64,000 nucleotides of DNA, taken from assembly GCF_934630535.1 (NCBI RefSeq), contig NZ_CAKTVU010000007.1, positions 40,667 to 104,666 of the forward strand, read 5' to 3'. Below are positions 37,694 through 45,399 of this stretch, piece after piece. The stretch comes from an uncultured Senegalimassilia sp. GTDB lineage: Bacteria; Actinomycetota; Coriobacteriia; Coriobacteriales; Eggerthellaceae. The number at the start of each line of letters is the position of its first letter. Position 1 is the first letter of the stretch. A program made the position numbers and the translations under genes. Below the pieces are notes generated by a model. That model ran no database searches. It was not told the origin of the DNA and was given only the letters and a program-made list of their open reading frames with translations.

Positions 37694-37832
37694 CCCGCAA
37701 GGGCGGTCTCGTCTCCTTGTGCATGCCGTGGGGCGCCGTCTGCCGCGGCGGCTTGCCCGCCGGCGGGGTGTATACTTCCCTAAACGAACAAGACGGCGCC
37801 CTGCGCGCCGCGTGAATATGAAAGGAATCGGC

Positions 37833-38291
37833 ATGCTGGTAACCAACCTTGCTCATGCGAACGGAAACGACTATCTCAACCAGCGCTTCGCCAAGGCCTA
37901 TGCGTTCCTCGCGCAGGACGGCCTGGAGGCCCTGCCGCTCGGCCGCAACGAGATCGATGGCGACGACGTGTTCGCCAACGTGCAGGAATACGATACCGTC
38001 GCCGCTGCGGAGAAGCAGATGGAGGCGCACCGCGGCTATTACGACGTGCAGTTCGTCGTTTCCGGCCAGGAGCTTTTGCAGTACGCCCAGCTCGACGGGC
38101 TGGCCGAGTGCCAGCCTTTCGACGAGGAGAACGACTTCGGCCTGTACGAGGCTCCCAAGGAGTGCACGGATGTGGTGCTGCATGCCGGCGACTTGGCCGT
38201 CCTCGCGCCCGAGGATGCGCATAAGCCGGGTTGCACGCTCGGCTCCGAGCCCTGCCATGTGCGTAAGATCGTCGTGAAGGTTCGCGCGTAA
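37833..38291 (+). CDS. YhcH/YjgK/YiaL family protein
   Basis: A 152-aa cupin-like protein of the YhcH/EbgC family (GRNEIDGDDVFANVQEYDT, EAHRGYYDVQFVVSGQE, DLAVLAPEDAHKPGC), whose members bind a metal and are linked to sugar or sialic-acid metabolism. The conserved His and Glu residues of the cupin site are present. No sugar pathway genes are nearby, so the substrate is unknown. ATG at 37833 has AAAGGA six bases upstream; an in-frame ATG at 37818 is possible. Confidence 0.85.
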   Translation: MLVTNLAHANGNDYLNQRFAKAYAFLAQDGLEALPLGRNEIDGDDVFANVQEYDTVAAAEKQMEAHRGYYDVQFVVSGQELLQYAQLDGLAECQPFDEENDFGLYEAPKECTDVVLHAGDLAVLAPEDAHKPGCTLGSEPCHVRKIVVKVRA

Positions 38292-38409
38292 CGGCGGGAG
38301 CCGTCGTTTGTCGCCGTCGCGGCCTGCAGGCGCAGCAGCGATTTTCGCCGTTGCCGCTCCTGCGCCCTTTGTGCGCTCAATCGCCGACTTTCTTCGATAA
38401 AGGAAGCAA

Positions 38410-39537
38410 ATGAACAAACAAGATCGCAAATATCTCAAGCGCCTGCTCGAGACCCCTTCGCCGACGGGCTGCGAGCAGCGCATCGCCTCCGTGGTGCGCG
38501 AGCGCATGGAGGGCGTGGCCGACCAGGTCACCACCGACGTCATGGGCTCGGTCCATGCTCGCCTGGAAGGCAGGGGGGAGGCTCCGTCTCTTATGCTGGC
38601 CGCCCATATGGATGAGATCGGCCTGATGGTGGTCAACGTCTCCGATGACGGGTTTTTGTCGGTCGCCGCCATCGGCGGCGTCGATGCAGCCATTCTGCCG
38701 GGGCTTCGCGTGGACGTGCACGCCTCCGGGGCCGAGCATCCTTTGCGCGGCGTCGTCGGCCGCAAACCCATCCACCTCATTTCGGCGGGCGAACGCGACA
38801 AGGTCACGCCCCTGTCCGACCTGGTCATCGACCTGGGCCTTCCCGCCAAGAAAGTCAAGCGCCTGGTGAAGGTGGGCGACGTCATCACGTTCGGCGTGGG
38901 CTTCGAGCGCTTCGGGAAGAACATGGGCGTTTCGCGCGCCTTCGACGACAAATGCGGCGTGTGGGTCATCACGCGCGTGCTCGAGGAGCTGGCGGTCGGC
39001 GGCGGTTGCGCGGGCGATGTCACCTGCGCATGCACGGTGCAGGAGGAGATCGGCACCCGCGGCGCTATCACCTCGGCGTTCGGCGTGAGCCCCGATGTGG
39101 CCGTGGCCTTCGACGTCACTCACGCCACCGACTATCCGGGCATCAGCCATGCCAAGTTCGGCGACATCAAATGCGGCGGCGGCCCGGTCATCGGCCGTGG
39201 GCCCAACGTCAACCCGCAGGTGTTCGACCGTCTTGTCAAGGCCGCCAAGGCGGCGGGCATCCCGTATCAGGTTGAGGCGCTGCCCGGTCATTCCGGCACC
39301 GACGCTTGGCCCATCCAGGTCAGCCGTGCGGGCATCCCCACGGGCTTGGTGTCCGTGCCGCTTCGCTATATGCATACGCCCACGGAGGTCATCTGCCTGG
39401 ACGATCTTGACGCAACCGTGGCCTTGTTCGTGCAGTTCGCTCGCGATCTGGAGTCCGGCGGCTCGTTCGTGCCCATGGCGGGTTGCGGTTCGGTGTCGCT
39501 CGATGCCTGCTCCGCCCGCGCGGCGCAGGGGGAGTAG
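38410..39537 (+). CDS. M42-family metallopeptidase
   Basis: A 375-aa cytoplasmic aminopeptidase of the M42 (FrvX/PepA-like) family. The metal and catalytic motifs are present: AAHMDEIG, SRAFDDKCGV, VQEEIGTRGA (catalytic Glu pair), FDVTHATD and the C-terminal RYMHTPTE. Such enzymes form dodecameric shells that trim peptides from the N-terminus. AAGGAAG precedes the ATG. Five bases separate it from smpB, so the two may be co-transcribed. Confidence 0.92.
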   Translation: MNKQDRKYLKRLLETPSPTGCEQRIASVVRERMEGVADQVTTDVMGSVHARLEGRGEAPSLMLAAHMDEIGLMVVNVSDDGFLSVAAIGGVDAAILPGLRVDVHASGAEHPLRGVVGRKPIHLISAGERDKVTPLSDLVIDLGLPAKKVKRLVKVGDVITFGVGFERFGKNMGVSRAFDDKCGVWVITRVLEELAVGGGCAGDVTCACTVQEEIGTRGAITSAFGVSPDVAVAFDVTHATDYPGISHAKFGDIKCGGGPVIGRGPNVNPQVFDRLVKAAKAAGIPYQVEALPGHSGTDAWPIQVSRAGIPTGLVSVPLRYMHTPTEVICLDDLDATVALFVQFARDLESGGSFVPMAGCGSVSLDACSARAAQGE

Positions 39538-39541
39538 CATC

Positions 39542-40009
39542 ATGAAAAAGCAATCCCAAGACATCGCGCGTAATCGCAAGGCGCTGCACGATTACGAGGT
39601 TCTCGAAACCTACGAGGCAGGTATCGCCCTGACCGGCACCGAGGTGCGTTCGTTGCGCGACAACCATTGCCAGCTCACCGACTGCTTCGCGCTCATCCGC
39701 CACGGCGAGGTGTGGTTGCATGGCGTCCACATCCCCCCGTACGCTTTCGGCAACATCGCGAACCCCGATCCGGACCGCAAGCGAAAGCTGCTGCTGCACA
39801 AAAACCAGATCCGCAAACTGGAGCAACTGACCAAGGAGAAGGGCATGGCGCTCGTGCCGTTGAAGATGTACTTCAACAAAAGCTCGCTCGTGAAGGTCGA
39901 GCTGGCGGTGTGCCGCGGCAAGAAGAACTACGACAAGCGCGCCGCTATGGCCGAGCGCGACTCGAAGCGCGAGATCGAACGCGCGTTGAAGGAAAGGAGC
40001 CGTCGATGA
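39542..40009 (+). CDS. smpB: SsrA-binding protein SmpB
   Basis: Binds the tRNA-like domain of tmRNA for trans-translation. The 155-aa protein has NRKALHDYEVLETYEAGIALTGTEVRSLR, LLLHKNQIRKLE, and the basic C-terminal tail (RDSKREIERALKERSRR) that enters the mRNA channel. ATG at 39542 follows GGGGGA. Its RNA partner ssrA starts 500 bases downstream. The stop overlaps the next gene (ATGA). Confidence 0.97.
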   Translation: MKKQSQDIARNRKALHDYEVLETYEAGIALTGTEVRSLRDNHCQLTDCFALIRHGEVWLHGVHIPPYAFGNIANPDPDRKRKLLLHKNQIRKLEQLTKEKGMALVPLKMYFNKSSLVKVELAVCRGKKNYDKRAAMAERDSKREIERALKERSRR

Positions 40010-40422
40010 GCGATCAGGAAGCCCTGGAGGCCGAAGAGCAGGTTTCGGAGCATGCTGCGGAAGAGGATTCCCAGGCCGATAAGGCGTCTGCTGCCGATGA
40101 GGACCTTGAGGTCGTCGAGCTCGAGCTTTCCGATGATGATATCGTGCGCTACCTTGAAGACGAGCAGGGCAGGCGCATCGGCTTCGTCATCATGGAAGAC
40201 GGCGAAGAGGCCGAGTACCTTTATGTCGAAGACGACGAGGACGAGCAAGCCGACGGCGATGTCGTCGATGACGGCAGCCTGGGCATCACGCGCGATGGCG
40301 TTCAGCAGGCAACCGACGACATGAACGCCATCTTCAAGGACGGCGTGCAAATGGCGGCGGAATTCAAGGGCGCGTTCGATGACATCAAAAGCGCATTGGA
40401 CTTTCGCTCGCTTTTGAAGTAA
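40006..40422 (+). CDS. small acidic protein of unknown function
   Basis: A 138-aa, strongly acidic protein (VSEHAAEEDSQADK and a second acidic run near VEDDEDEQADGD). The central part (DIVRYLEDEQGRRIGFVIMEDGEEAEYLYVED) is faintly like DUF1292 proteins. It overlaps smpB by four bases with AAAGGA upstream, so it is co-translated with smpB. I do not recognise a family with certainty. Confidence 0.75.
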   Translation: MSDQEALEAEEQVSEHAAEEDSQADKASAADEDLEVVELELSDDDIVRYLEDEQGRRIGFVIMEDGEEAEYLYVEDDEDEQADGDVVDDGSLGITRDGVQQATDDMNAIFKDGVQMAAEFKGAFDDIKSALDFRSLLK

Positions 40423-40459
40423 GATTATCTATCCGTTCGGCGGCTTGCCGCCGTGCACT

Positions 40460-40465
40460 TTGACA
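40460..40465 (+). promoter_or_regulatory. candidate -35 box upstream of ssrA
   Basis: A perfect TTGACA lies 44 bases before the mature tmRNA 5' end, consistent with a short precursor that RNase P trims. No good -10 box is visible, so this is tentative. Confidence 0.35.
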
Positions 40466-40508
40466 AGGTGGACCGCAGCGTCCCGACTCGGCTGCAAAGC
40501 CGGCATAC

Positions 40509-40878
40509 GGGGGCGACTGGTTTCGACATGGTATGTTTGAACTGAGGAGCAGGTCGTGGTCTCCTCGCCACGCTAAACAGGGGTACCGTCAAGTTAATTG
40601 GCAAGAACAACTCTCAGAGCGCTCCGGCGCTCGCCATGGCTGCTTAATCAGCACCTGGCACGTCAACTCCGGGTTGTCCCCGGCTCGGACGCGACGTCAT
40701 TTTAGGGGACTGCATCGAAGCACGTGGACGGTATGGCTTCGATAAAGATCGAACCGACTAGGAATCTCAACGTTTGCCCGTTGACCGAAAGGTTCCGAAT
40801 TCCGATAACGGGATAAGCTTGTAGAGCCTGAGGGATAATATAGTATGGACCGGAGTTCGATTCTCCGCGCCTCCACCA
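40509..40878 (+). ncRNA. ssrA: transfer-messenger RNA
   Basis: One-piece tmRNA of 370 nt. The 5' end GGGGGCGACTGG and the 3' end CGCCTCCACCA form the acceptor stem (7 bp with one G-U), and CCA is encoded. The T-arm sequence GTTCGATTC is near the 3' end. The tag reading frame is at 40600-40647 and reads GKNNSQSAPALAMAA then TAA; the exact resume codon (GGC or the next AAG) is not certain. The tag ends AMAA rather than the common ALAA. The 3' end borders the prophage. Confidence 0.95.
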
Positions 40879-40911
40879 ACTGTTCAGTAGGCGAACATAT
40901 GCAGGTGTTCG
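40855..40911. other. probable attL and nearby inverted half-sites
   Basis: The ssrA 3' end (to 40878) would be the attachment core. Right after it lie TGTTC (40881-40885), GAACA (40893-40897) and TGTTC (40906-40910), so each pair forms an inverted repeat. Such short repeats could be recombinase or excisionase binding sites. The core cannot be delimited without attR. Confidence 0.45.
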
Positions 40912-40946
40912 TCGTCAGGCGGGCGTTCATATTGCTCGTCGAATAG

Positions 40947-40977
40947 AAGAAGCCGCTCCATACGGGGCGGCTTCTTT
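40947..40977. terminator. bidirectional terminator between ssrA and the prophage
   Basis: Stem AAGAAGCCGC/GCGGCTTCTT (40947-40956 with 40967-40976), extended by three more pairs in the loop region. T-rich on both strands, so it likely ends the phage late transcript and ssrA readthrough. Confidence 0.85.
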
Positions 40978-40982
40978 GCGTT

Positions 40983-41300
40983 CTAGGCCTGCGGCATGAT
41001 CTCCTGCTCGCCGTCCTCGCTCATGTACGGCATGAGGAACACGCCGCCCTGCTCGGTGGTCAGCAGCAGGTACTCGCGGTTGTGCTCGTCGCACACGATT
41101 TCCTGGCCGATGCCTTTTGGCAGGTCGTATATGGGGCCGTCGGTGCGGGCTGGCGAGGCCCGCACCTCCTGCGCTTCCGCCATTCGCGTGAAGCAGTTCC
41201 ACGCGGCTACCGCCGCCAAGACGAGCATGGCGAACACGAACAGGGCGAGCAGCAGACTATCGACGTCGGGCTTTCTCGCCCCGCCGCTGCGGCGCGGCAT
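40983..41300 (-). CDS. small membrane protein, DUF6440-like
   Basis: A 105-aa protein, last gene of the late operon. Residues about 15-35 form one transmembrane helix (LLLALFVFAMLVLAAVAAW). The C-terminal part (IVCDEHNREYLLLTTEQGGVFLMPYMSEDG) resembles DUF6440, a small beta-rich domain found in phage and plasmid genes. Start ATG at 41300 has AAGG upstream; longer frames are unsupported. It may belong to the lysis group or be a lysogenic conversion gene. Confidence 0.7.
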   Translation of the reverse strand: MPRRSGGARKPDVDSLLLALFVFAMLVLAAVAAWNCFTRMAEAQEVRASPARTDGPIYDLPKGIGQEIVCDEHNREYLLLTTEQGGVFLMPYMSEDGEQEIMPQA

Positions 41301-41302
41301 GG

Positions 41303-42202
41303 CTATGCCTTCCGGATGGTCATGCGGAGCATGTCGATGGGGCTTTCGGCGTCTTTGCCCGCGCCGCCGTCCTCGTCGTCGTACTCCCATTTGCCCCAGC
41401 CAGGCTCCGCGCCCAGCCAGTGCGCCTGGTAGTACAGCTTCCAGTAGCCGGTGGTGCCGGGGTCGGGCGTGTCGTAGTAGCCCTCGATGCCGACGATGGG
41501 GCTGTTCGTGTTGCCGGACTCGTTGACGGACTCGGAGCCGTCTGCGCGGATAATCTTGTACCAGCCGCCCGGTCCGAGGTTGCGCGCCTCGAAGTCGTAC
41601 GCATAACAGCCAGGCTCGCCGGCGAAGTCATCGCCGCACGGGCACGCGCAGTTGAGTCCCGTCATCCACGACAGCCAGCCGCTCTCGCGGTTGTAAATGC
41701 GGTACTCGGGCACGATGGGTTTGCCCTCTGCCGACGGCTGTGCCTGGCTGTCGCCCGAATCTGCGGGAGGAACCAGGATGTAGTCCCATCCGTAGCTGGG
41801 CGTGTACGCCGGGCCCACGGAGACCTCGTTGCCGGTCTGGTCGCCCTGGCAGCATCCCTGTACGCCGCCGTGCTCGTCGATATGCGCGCCTCCGAGCTGG
41901 CCCCACCCGGTGAACATCTCCACGTGGTTGGCCTCGTTGAGCGCGATGCACCCAGGCTCGCAATCGTACAGGTTGCCGTCGAACGGCACGGCCTGGAAGC
42001 CCGCTGCCGTGAAGTCGCGCACCATGGTGCGGGTGTACCGCGTGCCGCTGGTCGGGACGCGGTAACCCGCGTTCGCAGCGGCCATATACATCAGGCTTGA
42101 GCAGTCGCAGTCAGGTCCCCAGCGGTTGTTCTGGCTGTAGCCGTGAGAATCGTCCGCACACCATTCCTTCACGAACGAAACCATCTTGTTCACGCTGCCC
42201 AT
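41303..42202 (-). CDS. phage endolysin, NlpC/P60-like
   Basis: A 299-aa peptidoglycan hydrolase. The N-terminal domain (about 1-140) has the NlpC/P60 Cys motif (GPDCDCSSLMYMAAA, Cys34) and the catalytic His in NHVEMFTGWG (His93). The C-terminal half, starting at EYRIYNRESGWLSWM, is Trp- and Gly-rich and probably binds the cell wall or secondary polymer. AAGGAG precedes the ATG. It sits directly after the holin-like gene, as in many phage lysis cassettes. Confidence 0.87.
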   Translation of the reverse strand: MGSVNKMVSFVKEWCADDSHGYSQNNRWGPDCDCSSLMYMAAANAGYRVPTSGTRYTRTMVRDFTAAGFQAVPFDGNLYDCEPGCIALNEANHVEMFTGWGQLGGAHIDEHGGVQGCCQGDQTGNEVSVGPAYTPSYGWDYILVPPADSGDSQAQPSAEGKPIVPEYRIYNRESGWLSWMTGLNCACPCGDDFAGEPGCYAYDFEARNLGPGGWYKIIRADGSESVNESGNTNSPIVGIEGYYDTPDPGTTGYWKLYYQAHWLGAEPGWGKWEYDDEDGGAGKDAESPIDMLRMTIRKA

Positions 42203-42204
42203 GG

Positions 42205-42510
42205 CTACTCCTTCCCGCCTACGGTCACGCCCAGCAGGGCGTCGAGCCATTTGGACGTGATGCCCACGGACTTGAACAGCGTGTAGGCCGCCTGCACGCC
42301 GCCAATGACGGCGAAGGCGCACGTGACCCATGCGCCAGGGTCTGCGGGCACGCCGCCCACGAAGCCGGTCACGACGCCCGCCAGAAGCGAGCACGCCAGC
42401 GCAAGGCAGCGCGCCGCCTTGCCGGTCATGGCCTCGGTCTTGATCAGCTGCACCGCCCAAGGGACGGCGATGGACAGCACGACGGCCGCCAATGCTTGCA
42501 TAATCGTCAT
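42205..42510 (-). CDS. holin-like membrane protein
   Basis: A 101-aa protein with three predicted membrane helices (ALAAVVLSIAVPWAVQLI, CLALACSLLAGVVTGFVGG, WVTCAFAVIGGVQAAYTLF) and a short charged C-terminus. Size, topology and location before the endolysin support a holin. GGAGGAAG precedes the ATG. Confidence 0.75.
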   Translation of the reverse strand: MTIMQALAAVVLSIAVPWAVQLIKTEAMTGKAARCLALACSLLAGVVTGFVGGVPADPGAWVTCAFAVIGGVQAAYTLFKSVGITSKWLDALLGVTVGGKE

Positions 42511-42519
42511 TTCTTCCTC

Positions 42520-42936
42520 CTAGTTGTTGGTCTCCTTGTCGTAGAGCAGGTCCACCCGGTCCCTGATGTGCTCGACCTGCGCCGCCATGCCCTGGCTGCG
42601 CGCCTGGCTGTTGACCAGGTCGGCGTGCAACACCTCGTTGGAGGTCACCACGGACTCCATGAGCGTCTTCATGCCCTCTATGAGCGTGTTGCTGCGCTCC
42701 ATCTGGGCGGCGATGCGGCCCTCCATCTGCGAGCGTTCGCGGTCGCGCTGGGCGCGCTCGTTCACCTCGTCCTGCTTGCGCTTCTCGCGCTTCATGTCGA
42801 TATTCGCCTTGCGCTCGTTCTGGGCCTTGAACTCTTCGAGATATTGCTTCCCGAAGTACAGGGCCACCAGTACGAGCAGCGCGCCGAAAAGCGACCCGGG
42901 GCCGTACGGCGCGAAGATTTCCAGCACGTCGGTCAT
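42520..42936 (-). CDS. membrane-anchored coiled-coil phage protein
   Basis: A 138-aa protein with one N-terminal membrane helix (GPGSLFGALLVLVALYFG) followed by a long charged coiled coil (about 40-130, MKREKRKQDEVNERAQRDRE and onward). It could be a second holin or regulator of lysis, but I do not recognise the family. Start ATG at 42936 with AGGAGGTG upstream. Confidence 0.65.
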   Translation of the reverse strand: MTDVLEIFAPYGPGSLFGALLVLVALYFGKQYLEEFKAQNERKANIDMKREKRKQDEVNERAQRDRERSQMEGRIAAQMERSNTLIEGMKTLMESVVTSNEVLHADLVNSQARSQGMAAQVEHIRDRVDLLYDKETNN

Positions 42937-42969
42937 TCGTTTTCTCACCTCCTCGAATCGCTGGGGCGA

Positions 42970-43019
42970 TTGTCCGCGAGGTGTCGCCGGGCAAAAGAAA
43001 AGCGCCCCCGAAGGGGCGC
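42970..43019 (-). terminator. terminator plus recurrent motif
   Basis: A 7-bp stem GCGCCCC/GGGGCGC (43002-43008 with 43013-43019) followed on the minus strand by TTTTCTTTTG. The recurring motif (plus strand GGTGTCGCCGGG, 42980-42991) lies immediately downstream of the T-run. The same arrangement is found at 58689-58734. Confidence 0.8.
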
Positions 43020-43022
43020 CCG

Positions 43023-43268
43023 CTACGCCTGCGGCGCTTCCGGCTGGTCCGGCTCCATGGCCTCCAGCTCGTTGATCTTGGCGCGCCATTCCTGGCGCTG
43101 CGCGATGATTTCGGCGATTTCCTTGGCCGCCGCCGAGATGGCCGAGAGCAGGTCGGTGATGGACGATGCGGAGAAGATGCGCTCCACCGCCTTCATGACC
43201 TTGTAATCGCTCTGGTTAAGCTGCTGTTTGTAGCCGTTGATCTCCCCGGCGATTTCCTGTTCCGTCAT
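43023..43268 (-). CDS. small phage protein downstream of the reverse transcriptase
   Basis: An 81-aa helical protein (MTEQEIAGEINGYKQQLNQSD). It overlaps the 3' end of the reverse transcriptase gene by 53 bases in another frame, has GGAAGGAG upstream of its ATG and is followed by a terminator. Its function is unknown; it could be a phage tail-associated protein or a DGR-linked protein. Confidence 0.7.
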   Translation of the reverse strand: MTEQEIAGEINGYKQQLNQSDYKVMKAVERIFSASSITDLLSAISAAAKEIAEIIAQRQEWRAKINELEAMEPDQPEAPQA

Positions 43269-44466
43269 GGGTCGCTCCTTCCGTTGCTAGGGTAGGGGCA
43301 TGCTCCCATCCGTGTCGCCTCCAGGCCTGGATTGCATTGAGCAACCCCCCCGCGAGGTTTTCGAACAGGCTGCGGTACAGGGCGTCCATGGTCCGCACGG
43401 TGCGGTGCGCGTCCAGCCGTTTCAGCCCGCCCCGCCAGCTCTGGTAGCTCTGCTCCGCCTGCTCGGCCGTCATGACTCCATCGGCGACCATGCGCGCCAT
43501 CTTCTTCAGTTTACGGCGCTCGCGCGTGATGGAGTCTCGGCACGGCTTCATGACTATGCGGCCGGTCTCGGTGTAGAAGATGCGCTTCTTCAGCCACGTG
43601 AACCCGCGCGTGAGCTTCACCACGCGCGTCTTGCGCGGGTTCAGCTCGATGCCCAGCTCGGCGCACTTGCGCTCTATGAGCAGCAGGCACACCTGCAGAT
43701 AGTCCTTGCTCTCGTGAATCAGGTAGAAGTCGTCCATGTATCTGCCGTACGATTCGGGGCGCAGCATCTCGGTCACGTAGTGGTCGATTCTGTTGGGGTG
43801 CGCGACCGCGCATATCTGGTTCGGCTCGCTTCCGAGTCCCAGGCCGACCTCGCCTTGGGCATCCAGCAGGCGGTGCTCCAGGGCGATAACGCGAGGGTCG
43901 AGCAGCGCGGCGGCCACCTGCTCCTTGACGGGGGCGTGCGCTATGCTCGCGAAGTAATCCGAGAAGTCTCCGAGCAGTATGTAGCCCTCGCCGCCGCTCC
44001 TCCTCCAATGGTTGGCGAGGTGGCGCTTGAGCAGCCTCAGGGCGTAGTCGGTGCCGCGCCCTTTGATGTTCGCGGAGTTGGCGGCTATGAGGGTGGGTAC
44101 GATCGCGGGCACGAGCGCATTCTGCGACAGCGACTTCTGCACCACGCGCTCGGGGAAGTGCACGGCGCTGATATGCCTCAGCTTGCCGCGCTCCCATAGG
44201 TCGAAGCGGATGAAGCCCCGGCATATGTCGCGGCCCTCCAGCAGGTCGCGGCGGGACTTCGCGGCGTTTCGGAGGTAGTCCTTCATGTACCGCTGCGTCG
44301 ATGCCTTCCACATCACGCCGCGCGCCGCCTGCTTCGAGGCCATGCACAGGCAGTTGAGGTCCGCCACGGTTTCGAGCGTGCACGCCTTGACGCGCTCGGC
44401 CTTTGCTTTCGCGCGCTTCTCCTCGCGGCGCTTCCGGCGCGCCGCCCGCCTTTGCTCTGAGTTCAT
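43216..44466 (-). CDS. DGR reverse transcriptase
   Basis: A 416-aa reverse transcriptase. The catalytic Asp residues are in LLGDFSDYFASI (near 167) and YMDD (243-246). Between them is GLGLGSEPNQICAVAHPNRIDHY, resembling the RT motif 4 region of diversity-generating retroelement enzymes ([LIV]GxxxSQ, here LGSEPNQ). The thumb-like LNPRKTRVVKLTRGFTWLKKRI follows. The N-terminus is very basic (RRAARRKRREEKRAKAK) and could bind RNA. No maturase or endonuclease domain is seen. The ATG at 44466 is chosen; a GTG at 44478 is possible. Template repeat and Avd gene lie upstream, giving the classical DGR order. Confidence 0.93.
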   Translation of the reverse strand: MNSEQRRAARRKRREEKRAKAKAERVKACTLETVADLNCLCMASKQAARGVMWKASTQRYMKDYLRNAAKSRRDLLEGRDICRGFIRFDLWERGKLRHISAVHFPERVVQKSLSQNALVPAIVPTLIAANSANIKGRGTDYALRLLKRHLANHWRRSGGEGYILLGDFSDYFASIAHAPVKEQVAAALLDPRVIALEHRLLDAQGEVGLGLGSEPNQICAVAHPNRIDHYVTEMLRPESYGRYMDDFYLIHESKDYLQVCLLLIERKCAELGIELNPRKTRVVKLTRGFTWLKKRIFYTETGRIVMKPCRDSITRERRKLKKMARMVADGVMTAEQAEQSYQSWRGGLKRLDAHRTVRTMDALYRSLFENLAGGLLNAIQAWRRHGWEHAPTLATEGATHDGTGNRRGDQRLQTAA

Positions 44467-44478
44467 AGGATAAGGCAC

Positions 44479-44833
44479 CCCGCACGGCTTGCAATGTGGC
44501 TCTGACAGCCGCTTGAGGTATGGCCATGAAACGCGGCGAAGCCACGGAGCGCCGCGCCATGCAAGCAGCGTCCGGCCACCCTCGCGGGGTGCGTATTTAC
44601 GGGCTCGTGCCCGATGGTCGCGCCTTCCTTCCTCTTCGCGCTCTGCTTTCGGCCCTCGGGCCTACTCGGTCTGGCAGTAAGGGAATCCGGGGCGGGGGCG
44701 AACCCAGGTGTTCGTCGCCGAGTTGTAGTTGGCATTGCCGTTGTTGTTGACATAGCACACGCTGGACGAGGAGCCACCCATGACGGAACGCAGCCACCAA
44801 TTGTACCGATATACAAGACGGGACCGCCGCCCA
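44479..44833 (-). ncRNA. DGR template RNA: template repeat and spacer
   Basis: No convincing coding capacity. On the minus strand this holds the template repeat (44810-44682) and then about 200 nt of spacer before the reverse transcriptase. In the characterised Bordetella phage DGR the RNA covering TR and its spacer is the substrate and primer for cDNA synthesis. The same role is inferred here. Confidence 0.75.
44682..44810 (-). repeat. DGR template repeat (TR)
   Basis: A 129-bp near copy of the 3' end of the tip gene (45419-45547, offset 737). Read on the minus strand it has the AAC/AAT-rich stretch typical of TRs; in frame it would give VNNNGNANYNSATNT. Compared with the VR there are 12 substitutions, all at adenines of the minus strand (plus-strand T at 44686, 44711, 44724, 44729, 44735, 44741, 44742, 44744, 44748, 44801, 44804, 44810). 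No C, G or T of the minus strand is changed. Confidence 0.96.
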
Positions 44834-45304
44834 TTATAGCGAACGCAGGCGCTCTAGCTCGGCCTCGGCCTCGGCTATGCGCTCCTCGGTCGACTTCTTG
44901 CCGGTGACGCGCACGTTCTTGCGCGCGCCCTTCAGCAGCTTGATCTCCTCCTCGACCATGGCAGCCAGCGCCTCGAAGCGGTTGGCGTTCACGGGCAGGC
45001 CGATATCCATGAGGCACTGCATGTCCAGCATCAGCTGCTCGCAGTCCGCTATGGCCAGCGTCAGGTAGCGTTTCCTCTCCAGCGCGTTGAACGAGCTGTT
45101 GGGATAGAAGCAGTCGGCGCGGTTGACGTTGTACACGATGCTGCGCGCCGTCTCCACGGTCGGCACCGCGTTCAGCAGGCGGTAGGCCTTCGGAACCACG
45201 GAGGACGACGCCATCAGCTTGTTGACCTCCACGCGGATGGCGATGGCCTGCGTGAAGAACTTGTACTCGGACACCTCGCGGTTGCGCTGGTAGACGCCGC
45301 TCAC
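44834..45304 (-). CDS. Avd-like accessory variability determinant
   Basis: A 156-aa predominantly helical protein (VYQRNREVSEYKFFTQAIA, ADCFYPNSSFNALERKRYL, CEQLMLDMQCLMDIGLPVNA, EEEIKLLKGARKNVR), consistent with the four-helix bundle Avd that forms a pentamer and binds the reverse transcriptase. It lies between target gene and TR, as in Bordetella phage BPP-1. The GTG at 45304 has a perfect AGGAGG five bases upstream; the longer frame running through the VR was rejected. Identity is inferred from context and helical pattern. Confidence 0.85.
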   Translation of the reverse strand: MSGVYQRNREVSEYKFFTQAIAIRVEVNKLMASSSVVPKAYRLLNAVPTVETARSIVYNVNRADCFYPNSSFNALERKRYLTLAIADCEQLMLDMQCLMDIGLPVNANRFEALAAMVEEEIKLLKGARKNVRVTGKKSTEERIAEAEAELERLRSL

Positions 45305-45328
45305 GTGCACCTCCTGGGAAAACTGGCG

Positions 45329-45351
45329 AAAAAACGGCCCGCTTCGCGGGC
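45329..45351 (-). terminator. terminator between tip gene and avd
   Basis: Stem GCCCGC/GCGGGC (45337-45342 with 45346-45351) followed on the minus strand by CGTTTTTT. A further 9-bp hairpin (45356-45364 with 45370-45378) lies just upstream. It would separate high-level tip expression from low-level avd-RT expression. Confidence 0.75.
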
Positions 45352-45399
45352 GGAAGGCGACCGCGCAAGGCGGTCGCCTAAAAGCAGAGTATAGAGCAC

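Noticed and set aside
38291..38304. Short hairpin after the YhcH-like gene as a terminator
   Set aside because: Only five base pairs and no clear T-run.
43311..43325. Another copy of the prophage motif (GTGTCGCCTCC)
   Set aside because: Only the first eight bases match and it is inside the reverse transcriptase gene.
43216..44466. Reverse transcriptase as a retron or group II intron protein
   Set aside because: No maturase or endonuclease domain, no msr/msd-like structure, and the TR/VR pair with adenine-only changes fits a DGR.
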